Source: Marasmius tenuissimus (Eukaryota; Basidiomycota; Agaricomycetes; Agaricales; Marasmiaceae). From it: a DNA stretch of 64,000 bases. The DNA lies in assembly GCA_029532415.1 (NCBI GenBank), contig JAQOTA010000024.1, forward strand, positions 104,621 through 168,620, read 5' to 3'. Under the pieces are notes generated by a model. That model saw only the letters and a program-made list of their open reading frames with translations. It had not been told where the DNA came from and did no database searches. Position numbers and translations under genes: made by a program. This document shows positions 34,654 to 45,178 of this stretch, piece after piece. Position 1 is the first letter of the stretch. Every line of letters begins with the position of its first letter.

Positions 34654-37600
34654 ATGGACAGCCAACTGTCATACTTAAGCAGGATGGTACCTCATGGATA
34701 TGCTCCGAAAACGTTGTCTCCTTCTCTCATGTCACATCAAACCGTCGAGGATCTACTGAAGAAGGTAGAAACGGTACTGGGAGATGAAGAGGAATATAAG
34801 GCTTTGCTTGCGCAGCGAGGAAGCTACGCACAGGGCTTACTTGATCTCCTTCAATTTGTACGTCGGTTCAGGCTTGACTGATGCTCAAAGGTTCTCGTTG
34901 CTGACAACGGCATCAGCTATCTGTGTACCCCGAGGTCAACTCACGTCTTCGTTCGAACATCCTGAAGACGATGCTTCGACTTTCCTCCCGTTCCGACATG
35001 TTTCCGAAATGCTTGGCGATTCGGAATGTTAGAACAGTAGGACAATATGCTGTAGACGGTGGAACTTTTGGCGAGATCTGGAAAGGCATGATCGGACATT
35101 CGACGCAAATTGTTTGCCTCAAGGTCGTGAAAGTCTACCAGAAATCAGACGTCGAGCTTATTGTACGGGTGCGTAGATATCGTCGATCCCCTCTTGAGAA
35201 GGCCACAGACATCCTGACTAATCTCGGTACAGGATTTCCTACGTGAAGCAATCATATGGCAACAATTGGAACATCCCAACCTTTTGCCCTTTCTGGGTCT
35301 TTATTGCTTGGATGGCCGAAGAATCTGTTTAATATCCCCCTGGATGGAGACTGGCAACCTCATTCAATATCTAAGAGCAAGATCTCGAGCGGAAGTGAAT
35401 CATCATTCGCTGGTGAGCATTTGCTGATGTTCCGTTCCGTTGTAGGTACTAAAACATCAAGTAGGTACGCGACGTTGCCAGTGGCCTCGCTCATTTACAT
35501 GATCAGAAGATTGTACATGCGGATCTGAAAGGGGTGAATCCGCACTTCTGTACAATTTGCTACAGAATCCATGACTCACTGGCCTTCTAGGTAAATGTCC
35601 TCATCACCCCAGAGGGAAGAGCTTGTATTACCGACTTCGGACTGTCGCGCGTTGCGGAAAGCGGAGAGCTTTGGAAGATCACATCGAGTAGAAGCAACGT
35701 CGGAATAGGAACCACCAGATGGATGGCTCCAGAGCTTTTCAATCCGTCGTCGCCAGCTACGTATGCAAGCGATGTCTACGCGTTTGCATGCGTTTCTTAC
35801 GAGGTGAAGAACATCTACTCCGAGTCAGATTTTCTCGCTCTAACATGCTTGCTTCAGATATACACCGGACTGTATCCCTATTATTATATCAGGAATGACG
35901 CTGCGGTTATGATGGAAATATTCCAAGGAAATCGTCCTTTGCGCCCCAATAACACTCCCGAGTTGAACGACAGGATATGGTCGATTATGCAAAGCTGTTG
36001 GAAGGCAGATCCAGATCACCGTCCCACCGCCGACAAACTGCAACAGCTCCTGGAAGGGTCCGACTCTCCCCCACAGCCCAGAGCTTCTTGGGCGACAGCG
36101 TACTGGCACAAAGCAGTCTCAAGCAGCATATGGACTAACTTGCAGCAGGAAGAAGTTACACTGCAGGCTGATGAATTCTTATCGCGCTCTGCTGCAAAGA
36201 TACGGGAGAGGCTTCCGCCCGATCTGGACCCTGGCGGCGAGGATTCGTTCGAGTACCGAATAAGATCGTGGCTGGGATACGTCCCCACAATCGAGTTCCC
36301 GGCGGACTTGAATGTAAGTCGTCTTGATCCTACGTTTTACGAATACTCAAGCTGTCTTATGCAGGATTATCGGGCTCGGCACACCCTCATGTTCTGTGGA
36401 AGGCTTCAGCCTACTGACCATGGAGAGGGGTATAGAACCGAGATGGTCGCCTTGCTTTTTGATGATCATCGTGTGTCTTTGCTAACATTTTTCGTGCATC
36501 GACGCTTCATACTCATTCTGAATTCAGTCATCATGGCACAGCAAGAAGATGACATGGTTTATCGTGTCCGTGATCGGGTAAGTTTGTCCCTGTTCCATTT
36601 CGGGGGCAGTGGCTGATCTTGGCATGCAGCCCATCTCTCTCAAGTTGCTCGACTTCGAGACCTCGGGAGTCGGCTCCGCAAGACCCCCGTATCTCAGGAT
36701 TCGGCAAGAAAACGGTCGCGCCTATCGCCAGTGGATCCTCCTGCCAGAATCAGAAGAGATTTGTGTTATATGGAGGACAGCTTTGCAATACCAGATCCAG
36801 CAAACAAATTCTCGTGAAGTATTTCGTCTTGCCAGGTCGCTGCACCAGGGGCTTCTCAGGGAAGCCTCATGCGTTCGTTGTTCGGAGTGTACGTCGCTTC
36901 TCCCTCGTCTTCCCGGATTTCCTTCTTACAGGACTTTTGATTAGACCCACTACAGGACTACGGTAGCGATGGTCCTCTGATTGTTATAAGTAATCCCACG
37001 CTCGGTATCTACTTTGGCTTTGGGAGTGTTTCAAGCGCGCGTAAGTGTTGTTCCGTGTCTGTTTGTATCTTTCCTCTTTGTCAAGGTAAAGTCTCACTGT
37101 AAATTATCCCCAGGGTTCAAGCTTGTCCTGGAGGTCGGGGACGTCACGCAATGTGAAATTGTCGAGGAGATGGGGCTTTTTTTGTTCATGGCTGACAGGG
37201 TAGATGCTCTGTTTCATATCAAGAAGCCAATGCTTACGGGACTCTATAGATCGTATATGGGTACAGACTCGATGCTTTAGTCGCTGCGGCCCGCTCTGGA
37301 AGAATGGAGCCCCTTCGCAAACGACAGAGGTTGAGCGACCCCAGTATCGAATTCTTCCGAGTGGGCAAATATATGGGCAAGCACATCGTGGCGCTGTGCT
37401 CTACCGCCAGATCAAGTAGCATTGGCAGGCGCGGGTCAGATCCTGTAAGGACATCATTCTTCTTTACATGCAAAGGCTCTGACCCCGTCTTTGTAGGCCG
37501 AACGGTCTGGAAGATACGTCCACCTCCTTGAGCCGATCCCTGAGGAAATCAATTCTAGGGCCCCTCTGAGCGAGTGTTTGGAAAGACATGGTCCTAAATC

Positions 37601-38277
37601 GACATGGTTCAGACGCTTTCGCTCCGACGGCTGGCCTAGTCAATTTTTTGTCGCTGACACTATAACTGATATCGATTTTTACGAGGAAGCGCGTATCGTC
37701 ATTGTGTCGCCAATCGTAATTCGGGAAATTAGCCCCAAAGCACCAAAGTCAGTACCGCAGAGTGCATAAGATCCCCGGGCTATGCGCTAATTCCAACGAT
37801 ACAGCGGTCGTAGCTATCCCATGTCCCATGTCGTGGGTGACAACTCGCGTCTCGCGAAATATGATCCCATCAAGGTAGTCAGATGTGGCCGAGACGAATA
37901 CCTCGTATGTTTCGAGGGTGAGTTCATATCGCACCAATCTACACTTGTGTCTGACCGATTAATATCTAGCCTTCGGTGTCTATGTCAATAAGATGACCTG
38001 GAAGCCGGAACCGACAGACGCTTATGTCGAATGGAAGCACGGAATTGAACAGGTAGCCATTCGTCCTCCCTACGTCCTACTCTTCAGCCGCCAGGGTGTA
38101 GAAATCCGCCATACTGAATCGGGGCGGCTTGAACAATTTATACCCGGCGACAAGAGATACCTCGGAGGCTGCGAGGGATACGGAAATCAACAGCCTATGA
38201 TCTTTGGTATGGAGAACGATTCAATGACGGAAGAGAATGCCTCTCGTTTGCCTTTCCAGTTGGAGCCTGTATTTTGA
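34654..38277 (+). CDS. gene C: protein kinase-PH-CNH chimera related to the neighbouring GEFs
   Basis: Exons: 34654-34857, 34917-35168, 35233-35412, 35465-35533, 35591-35803, 35858-36313, 36365-36470, 36528-36577, 36630-36886, 36967-37040, 37114-37199, 37250-37444, 37497-37747, 37805-37917, 37970-38277; phases agree, 937 residues. Residues 20-110 resemble the helical leader of mushroom TKL kinases. The kinase domain (about 114-375) has loop VDGGTFGEIW, the lysine in VCLKVV (137), HADLKGVNVLI (catalytic D232, with A for the R of HRD), ITDFGLSR (D250) and RWMAPELF, so it looks active. Residues about 440-600 are PH-like (TLMFCGRLQ, VALLFDDH, PISLKLLDFE). The remainder is a CNH that follows genes A and B, for example FGVYVNK, PPYVLLFSRQGVEIRHTESG. 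Introns in this half match A and B in place and phase. There is no DEP and no DH. The 36886/36967 join is the least certain. Confidence 0.85.
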
Positions 38278-38466
38278 CCGGCTGACAGGGGATTCTTGGA
38301 TATGGTCTGCATAAGTTAAAGTACCTGTAACTCGTAGTAATTGGGCATTTGGATATCTCTTGTAGCCTTGAGTATATATTCGTGTAGTATATCGATGTAC
38401 ATTAACGTTTTCGTGGTTGATTTTTAATTTTTTGAATACAGTATTTGGATCCATAGTAACATCCAC

Positions 38467-38546
38467 GGGGGTATAGCTCAGCTGGGAGAGCAGCAGACTG
38501 AAGACGTGCTTTCTGAAGGTCCCGCGTTCGATCCGCGGTACCCCCA
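38467..38546 (+). tRNA. tRNA-Phe (GAA) with a 7-nt intron
   Basis: The acceptor stem GGGGGTA pairs with TACCCCC and is followed by discriminator A. The D stem is GCTC/GAGC and the T arm CCGCG-TTCGATC-CGCGG. Anticodon GAA lies at 38500-38502. The 3' half of the anticodon stem (TCTGA) is reached only after about 7 extra bases following position 37, the normal place for a tRNA intron. Position 27-43 is a G-A mismatch; the other stem pairs are canonical. Total length is 80 nt, 73 without the intron. Confidence 0.9.
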
Positions 38547-38746
38547 ATGAATGCTTCTTTCAGGCCTACTTTTTCAACTGGGAACTTGAGAGTTTCGTTC
38601 GCAGGATGAAGAGATAGAATTCACACTCACACTACGCAACGGAGCTCGTGACATAAAACGCAGTGAAGGATTACTCGGACAGATACATACAACTTCACAA
38701 GCAAGGCATCTACATACAACAGAGGGGAACTCAAATATCGAGTGGA

Positions 38747-40752
38747 CTAGTCATCCTCATCGTCCCCCAGGACATGCCTCGCCTCCTCTCTGTTCCTCCC
38801 CCCGCCCAGCCTGATCCCACCGTCTGGGCCAGACGGTACTCTCTCGTAGAAAACATTCGCAGTGGGTGTAGGCATGAGCTCAATATTGTTGGTCCGCGCG
38901 CCTTTTTTCGATGCCGCGTTGCGACCCGAGTTTGCGTATAGATGTATGAGGGAGACGATTAAAAGGTATAAGATGAATGATATACTGAGTAAGACAAGGG
39001 TGAGTCAGCCACACTCGAAGGTGAGAAAACGCGATACAAGACTCACCTAAACATTATGAGGATATACGTGACGTGGTCCATTTCCTTCTCGTGTACAAAT
39101 CGCAGCTCTTCGTCGGTTGCTGACATGAAAAGGAGGCTATTATGGGTTGAGATACAGGTGTACTGGGACACAGCATTTATTTCGTGAACTCACCCTGCGG
39201 CAACAAGTAACTAGAGAACACGGAACAAGTCAGCTAACGCGAAAAAGAAAGAGTCGAAGATACCGCTCACATATGGGGGTAAATGTCTAAACGCCTTTCC
39301 TGCAGCCGCTTTGCTCCCGCCACCGCCTCCCGGATATGCCTCTGCCAACGTGTGTTCGCTTGTAGCATCGGAGTCGTCAGCTACGGACGCGTCGGCGGTA
39401 TACCGGGGCACATAGTAGCATATTTCGATTATGCGTGTCACACCCGCGAGCATGAGGGTGTACCCGAACGTTGCGTGAACTTTGGTAGAAATCATCAAGG
39501 CTTGCGCGTGTTCAGACATGCCCCAACCAGTGAGGATGATGATGATTGCGGGCAAGACATTTCGCTGTCGAGATGTTTCGAAAAGATGAATCAGTAATGT
39601 TTTGACAGCCATATCACGGACGTCTTACCTGGTTGTTCCTTGAGAGAAAGATGCCCAGAGCACCTCCGGCCCACCCTAGACAGAGAGTAAGAGAAATAGG
39701 CAGTCTGACAATATTCGGTCTTACAAAGAACCCCCATTATCCTAGAAGAAAGTCAGTATATGCTGATTGTTGGCGGGGAATTTTCGGCGCACGTATGTTG
39801 CATGTCTTTGACTGACCAGGCACCCCCGTGGTGCTCGGTGAAGGTGTTCACTTGATCATTCAGAGTCAGTCAAAGTCAGTAAGAAAGCGAAAAAGTTCTG
39901 CCAGACTCACCAATGCCCTAATATAAAATCGATCTATCCGTCAGTCAATTTCCACTTATCCAGTCATTTAGCGCACCCAAAGCATGATAACCCTGGCCAC
40001 AACGAGATCAGCAGGCACGAAGGCAGAAGAGACAGCATGACTGACCAGGAATCCCACCATTCCGGGCTCCTTCCACTTCTCCTGACCCAGTTCTCACCAA
40101 CGAGGAAGATGATTGCCATGATTACCCCGTATGCGATGAATCCACTGCCCATAATGTAATGCGCGAGGCACTGTCCTAGGTGACCTCCGCGGCAATATCC
40201 TCCGACTGTGATAGCACCGAAGAGCATCTGCACCCATGCAATGATTGGATACGCCTTCCCGACTACACCGTGGGCGCGAACAGCGTACGGTCTGAGTGAT
40301 TGTTCGTGAATGTGAAGCTTGAGATATACTCCAAGCGTGAGCTGAGCAGCGATCGGAATGAACATTATCGACGCCATTTTTCCGTGAGCACCTTCAGGAA
40401 ATTGTCGACCTTTGTGCGAATGACCGAGAATGTAACCGCCAGCTGTTAGAAGAAATCCTGTGCTCTTCGCAGCGTGAAACGAAATGTGTGAGCACTGTCG
40501 TGACAAACGCCCAGAGATGCTCACCTGGAGAGGAACGTGCCATCTACTCTTCGACAACCCAAGAACCATGCCTACAGGGAACAACACCCCCCAAACAAAG
40601 GCTTGAAGAAATATATGTATCCACAACACTGTGTCTATGGGTTTGCTGTCATTGTCATCAGACATTTCTTGATGATCATGCGCTAAGACAGCTCTGGATA
40701 GCAGTAAAAGTGAGAGTACGGGAGCCCAAAGGCTCCAGGAGGCCATGGTCAT
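38747..40752 (-). CDS. YTP1: YTP1-like integral membrane protein (DUF2427/Ytp1 family)
   Basis: Multi-pass membrane protein of the fungal Ytp1 family, distantly like cytochrome b561; biochemical role unknown. Eleven exons on the minus strand: 40752-40525, 40464-40046, 39992-39977, 39917-39911, 39850-39793, 39741-39725, 39675-39629, 39564-39271, 39210-39194, 39136-39047, 38984-38747, in frame to 476 residues (start could be 40746). Exon 4 is only 7 nt and exons 3, 6 and 9 are 16-17 nt; all are needed to rebuild the family sequence DSWVIMLWGIVNTFTEH...MQHTIMGVLWWAGG. A signal-like N-terminus ([15 protein letters not shown]) precedes several membrane helices: [55 protein letters not shown]. The tail is acidic (GDDEDD). 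The reading is convincing because each micro-exon restores both phase and conserved residues. Confidence 0.92.
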
Positions 40753-41214
40753 GGGAGTTCGGAGGACAGTTGAGTAGATTCATACTCATGGCTAATGCTA
40801 GTCGCGTAATCAGACGTACTCAGCCTCTCGGCATCGTCCGGCTTCTTTCTTCAACATTTGTTGAACCATCACTCCCAGCAATCAGTCAATGTTAGTAAAG
40901 CGATATCGAGCTCACGGCGTCTACATACAGCCTACAAGACCTCAATCCTCAGGCCTCGGTGCACGTAACCTACTCTTTTGGTTCGTGGATCAAGTTGAAA
41001 TCAACCAACAGCGTCTGACCGAATCTACCACCTTCTTCAACGTCACTGTCAGCGACCAAGGGAAAGACGCAGGGAGAATAAACATTTAAATTTCGAGCAT
41101 GATTCAAAGAAAATTTTCCAGGTACACGAGTATGATAGATGGTGAGCCAATGCCATCAAGTGCTGACAACGTCGACGCACCCCTTCAAGTTCATCTTAGC
41201 TCTTCTAGGTTCCC
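40753..41214. other. intergenic
   Basis: 462 bp between the YTP1-like start and the stop of the TPR gene, both on the minus strand; presumably the promoter of the YTP1-like gene. No other feature seen. Confidence 0.4.
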
Positions 41215-43345
41215 TCAAGGCAACTGTCCACGGGGGGCCGCTTCATGCGTGAGCTGCATTTGGATTCTAGCATCTCTACCTTGCATCGCCATTGCAGATT
41301 TGGCCCATATTTTCTGCATCTTCGGTAGAGCAGCCTTCAAATTCTCCATACATTCCGCAATGTCGCAAGGAGGTGCAGATCCCGATACCATATTTTCCAA
41401 CGCGATCGACATGAACCCTAGTGGAAAACATGTTAGTGACCCAACATCCCGCTGAATTCGACAACGCACAAGAGTGATGCTCGTCGTCCTCGTAGAAGTT
41501 CTGACAGGCAGACATGTACTCTTTGGCAGCCTCCCGCATCAACCGTTTCGCCTCGGCTTCATCTGTGGTGAGCTTCGCTTTCTCTCGGTGGTAGTACCCT
41601 TTCATACTGATTATAGTAGGAATCAATCAGTCTAGTTTTACCAAACCTCCAGCGGGAACTTACGAGTAAGCAGAGCCCCTGGGATAGTAATAATATGCAG
41701 CTGCAAAGGAAGGATCGTTCTCTCGCGGAGGTATAGGGTTTCCGCTGACACTATCGATGACTTCGTCTGCCTCTTTTCGAAGCTCTTCCAGACGTTGCAA
41801 CTTTTTTTCAATATTTTTTTCCCGCGATGAAACCTATGACGATGGAGAACATGAAACCAAGCAAGCATTGAGCCAAGCGGACGACTCACCTTCATCAATG
41901 CTTCCATGTGAAGACCCTGAACACCATACATGAAAGATTCAAGAAAAACGACTCCACGATTCTCAGTGGGGACTTTGTTCCATTCTCTCCGGCCCCATCT
42001 GACAACTTCAAGCACTCTATCGAGATACTCGAGCTGAAGGACTTCATTTTGGTTCAGACCGCCTTGAAGGTGCCCGAGAAGTATCCAACAACTACATAGT
42101 AGTATTTATGAGCAAGGTGGCCTCAACACGCCAAATTGTGAAGGAGTGGTTGAGGACATACCGAACAGTGGTACTAACGGCTTGCCGGACATGTCCCCAC
42201 CCTTTTTCGACGCGCCTGGCATTTGCCTCTTGCATAAGAGTCGCAGGTCCAGCATTCGTCCAAGCCCCAGTTCCTGCTGTTTCTCCTCGAACTGGGAAAT
42301 GGTCATGGGGGGCATTTTATAAGCGAAAAACAAATGGTTACTTTGCTTATTGACCTTGGCGACCCAAGCGCCATCAGCAAACTGGAGGACACGTCGATCG
42401 CAGAGAATTGCGTTGGTTATGTTCGCAATCGAACGAAGGTTAAACGCCACGGCCGAAAGCCCTCCAGCAACAGGAAACGTCTTCACATCATCCATCTCCG
42501 TCGTTCCCGCCAAGAATTGCTCATATACACTTGCAATTGCCCAGGCCTTGATCGCAAAGATTCAACTCAATCTCTCGGTCTCATGACAGAGTAAGAGAAA
42601 GGCACGCACACTGCTGTCGTACTTCCGTTCGCGTTCCAATTCAACTTTAAACTCCATGGCTCGCACCCAAGGCAGCTGACTGTTCTCCGGAGTGACCCGT
42701 GTAGTGTATGTTCTACCTTGCGTCTCTTTTTTCCAGTCTTTTTCAGCTCTCCTTGCAGCGGCACAACCCTTTTCATATTGTTCTTTCTGCTTCAACTCGC
42801 TCTCTGCGAGATTTTCTTGGGGAAGCGTTTCTAGAGCCTTACTCCAGCATATCACGCTTTGTTCAAATTGACGAAGTTCCTACAAGCACACAACAAGATG
42901 GGGAGTTAGGGGAAAACAACAGGGAAGAAAGGAATCAATGGCGAACTAACATCGTACGCGGTGGCAAGTCTCGCCCAAGCCTTTGGATAGTTCGGATTGA
43001 GATGAGTCGCCTATTCGAGACGTGTTCGACCGTGAATTCGACGCGACTTGACAAGGTTCAAAGAAGCGCTTTTACCTTGGCTGCATCGATCGCTGCGTCC
43101 ATATACCTTTGGCACCATGTCCACTATTTCAATATGCACTTTTGATCAGCTGAAGAGACATACCTCCTCAAGCTCAGGTTGCAAGCAGCACGGTTCGCAA
43201 AAAGGATTGGATTTTGATCATCAAGCGCAATAGCTTCATCGTACTTTTTGATCGCAGCTTCGAATTTCTTCGCGACGAACAGTCTATTGCCTTCGTCTTT
43301 CAACGATTCTACGCGGATCTGTTTGCCTTGATGGGTTTGAGACAT
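41215..43345 (-). CDS. TPR-repeat protein, paralog of the gene at the right edge
   Basis: Minus-strand exons 43345-43164, 43106-43076, 43010-42951, 42879-42610, 42546-42342, 42291-42162, 42091-41890, 41833-41664, 41606-41470, 41417-41215 join in frame to 529 residues. The N-terminal 110 residues form three TPR units: SLKDEGNRLFVAKKFEAAIKK, YDEAIALDDQNPILFANRAA, ATHLNPNYPKAWARLATAYD. A Q/K/E-rich helical stretch follows, then CDRRVLQFADGAWVAKV, a region with WILLGHLQGG, a second helical stretch (EKKLQRLEELRKEADEV) and a segment resembling another TPR (GYYHREKAKLTTDEAEAKRL). TPRs of this type often bind Hsp70/Hsp90 tails, but partner and function here are unknown. An upstream in-frame ATG exists at 43438. 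The intron pattern of its first five exons matches the paralog starting at 62984. Confidence 0.85.
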
Positions 43346-44150
43346 GACAAAGGAGTAGGAAGAGTATGTGGTGGTGGTTGGAGAAAGAACGTCCGCGAGG
43401 CCGCTTAACTTAACAGCTTCAGAAACGAAGCCGGCCATTGCGTGACGTACAATTTACCCTCCGGTCTATCTGAGCAAGGAATACGTGAACAAGGCAAACT
43501 TCAAGGTCTTCAAGGACCGCCCAGGTTGGGAAGAGACACATCGTCGCGCCCGTTGCTCGTTCATTCACCAGCTCAATGTCATCGAGTTTGCGTAGCGGAA
43601 CTTCTACCCTCGAGATCAAAGACGGGCACTATCCCGATATTGGGGACCAATAGAGACTCGTGGGGTAGCTATAATTTAGGTGTGTTAACCTCTACCAAAT
43701 TGCTGCGGCGTCCCCGTCAATTTACTCACATTCGCACCTTTAAACTCTACCCGCAGGCCGTCCAAAGATACCCTCATGAATGGGTTCGAAGGCCCAGATA
43801 CTTCCTACAGTGGTGTTGAGCGTTGCATCGCAACCGGCACCTCAAATACTCAGATGCTAGGCAGAAAGTCATCGAGAAACACGTCGTAACCGCTCTATAC
43901 CAGCGGCGCACTACGGGCATGTTTCATCTCAAGGTTTGGGCTTCTCGAGACTGCTTTCAAGTTTCAAAAGACGGTATCACCACGATCGGAGACTTGAACT
44001 TTCCGAGAACTTTGAAACCTCCGAAATCCCGGTACTGTGGCGCACACTCGAAGCTATATAAAGCCACCTTCCCTCACTCTCAGCTTTCAGATTCACACCC
44101 AGTCAAGGACTCGAGCTCTCCTTCACTATCTTCCTACTCGACGCCTCGAA
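43346..44150. promoter_or_regulatory. divergent upstream region of the TPR gene and the RALF-like peptide gene
   Basis: About 800 bp between divergent start codons. Open frames on the plus strand (43442-43819 and 43823-44206) have no recognisable content. The right end carries the TATA box described separately and a CT-rich leader (44110-44140). Confidence 0.45.
44055..44063 (+). promoter_or_regulatory. TATA box of the RALF-like peptide gene
   Basis: TATATAAAG at 44055-44063 lies 88 bp before the start codon, followed by a CTCTC/TTCCTAC-rich stretch that would hold the transcription start. A clear TATA box suits a regulated or strongly expressed secreted-protein gene. Confidence 0.65.
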
Positions 44151-44461
44151 ATGCATTTCCGCACACTTTCTGCCGCAATCTGTCTCCTTCTCGCCACCGC
44201 TGCTAGCGCCGCGCCTGCAAATGCAGCCCCTGACTCGAAGTACGTCCTCACTTTTGGTTCTGTCTTGACCGTGAGTCTGACGCTACTACTAGCATCTCTA
44301 ACGGTGCGATGGGGGCCAACCGCATCCCGTGCAAGAAGGGGACACCTTCTGAGAAGAACTGCATACCCGGCGGCGGCCAAACAGTGAACCCACCCAGTCG
44401 CGGCTGCTCATCGATAACCCAATGTAGTGCCGGCAAGGGACAAGGCAATAAGCAGCCGTAA
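44151..44461 (+). CDS. secreted RALF-like (rapid alkalinisation factor) peptide
   Basis: Two exons, 44151-44239 and 44293-44461, split within a codon by a GTACGT...TACTAG intron, give 85 residues. A signal peptide (HFRTLSAAICLLLATAASA) is followed by a short spacer and a mature part of about 55 residues. That part reads ISNGAMGANRIPC, KKGTPSEKNC, IPGGGQTVNPPSRGC, SSITQC. Cysteine spacing is C-x9-C-x14-C-x5-C; plant RALFs have C-x9-C-x12-C-x5-C with the same NxVPC, GAxxxNC, ANPxxRGCSxITRC landmarks. Plant RALFs alkalinise the apoplast and signal through FERONIA-type receptor kinases; fungal homologs are known in some plant-associated species. The N-terminal YISY receptor motif is degraded to NISN, and there is no RRxL pro-peptide cleavage site. 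Whether the peptide acts on a plant or within the fungus cannot be told from sequence. Confidence 0.88.
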
Positions 44462-45178
44462 ATACCAGCCCCAATCCTTCGAAAGCCAGCCCTCCAGCCA
44501 CGTCGGATTCGGAGGCGTCGAGATCCTCCCCTTCTCGGTTCTCGCCCGCGGAGAGCCTGGCGGGCACTAAACCGTTGTCTCTTTCTAATCGTCGGATGCA
44601 CACACACCTCAGCTCTCGTCTGGCAGTGTGCATTGACCCCCTATTACCTATGTACTCCTAATCGACTCCCGGCTTTGTCACTTCGATTCTCATACCCCGA
44701 TTTCTTGTAGTCACGATAAAAGTAGTAAGAAGTAGCAATGGCCATCGAAATGCTTTGTGTACTCAACTCTTTTTGAAGGGCACGTTGAAACCAACAAGTC
44801 TAGCACCACTTATCCAGTGAACGACTAATACCTTCAAAATCTGACGTGTGACCTGGCTTGAGTCCAACCAACTCAGGGCCCAGGCCTCAACCTTTTCAAC
44901 GCCTCGCATTGAACGCCGAGATAGTGAGAAGAGGCGTTCAAGCCGTGACGCACAGAGGCGAGGGAAAACCTGCCTCCACACAAAACGATAAGCGGACACG
45001 TCTTTTGTGGTGACATGGGTAGCAGTCCCGCTGGACGAACTACTCTGTCAGGGTTGCAGATTTACACGATGATAATCTAGTGGAAGATACAGTATACTGC
45101 AGTGCGGGTAATGTCAATTGATGATAGACAGCAAAAGTTGAAAAGAACAAACGAAAGAAAAAAAAGAGCGAGCGCTGA
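44462..45178. other. intergenic, 3' sides of two convergent genes
   Basis: About 720 bp between the RALF-like stop and the BIR1 stop. It contains short frames only (for example 44763-44999 on the minus strand) with no recognisable content. Confidence 0.45.
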
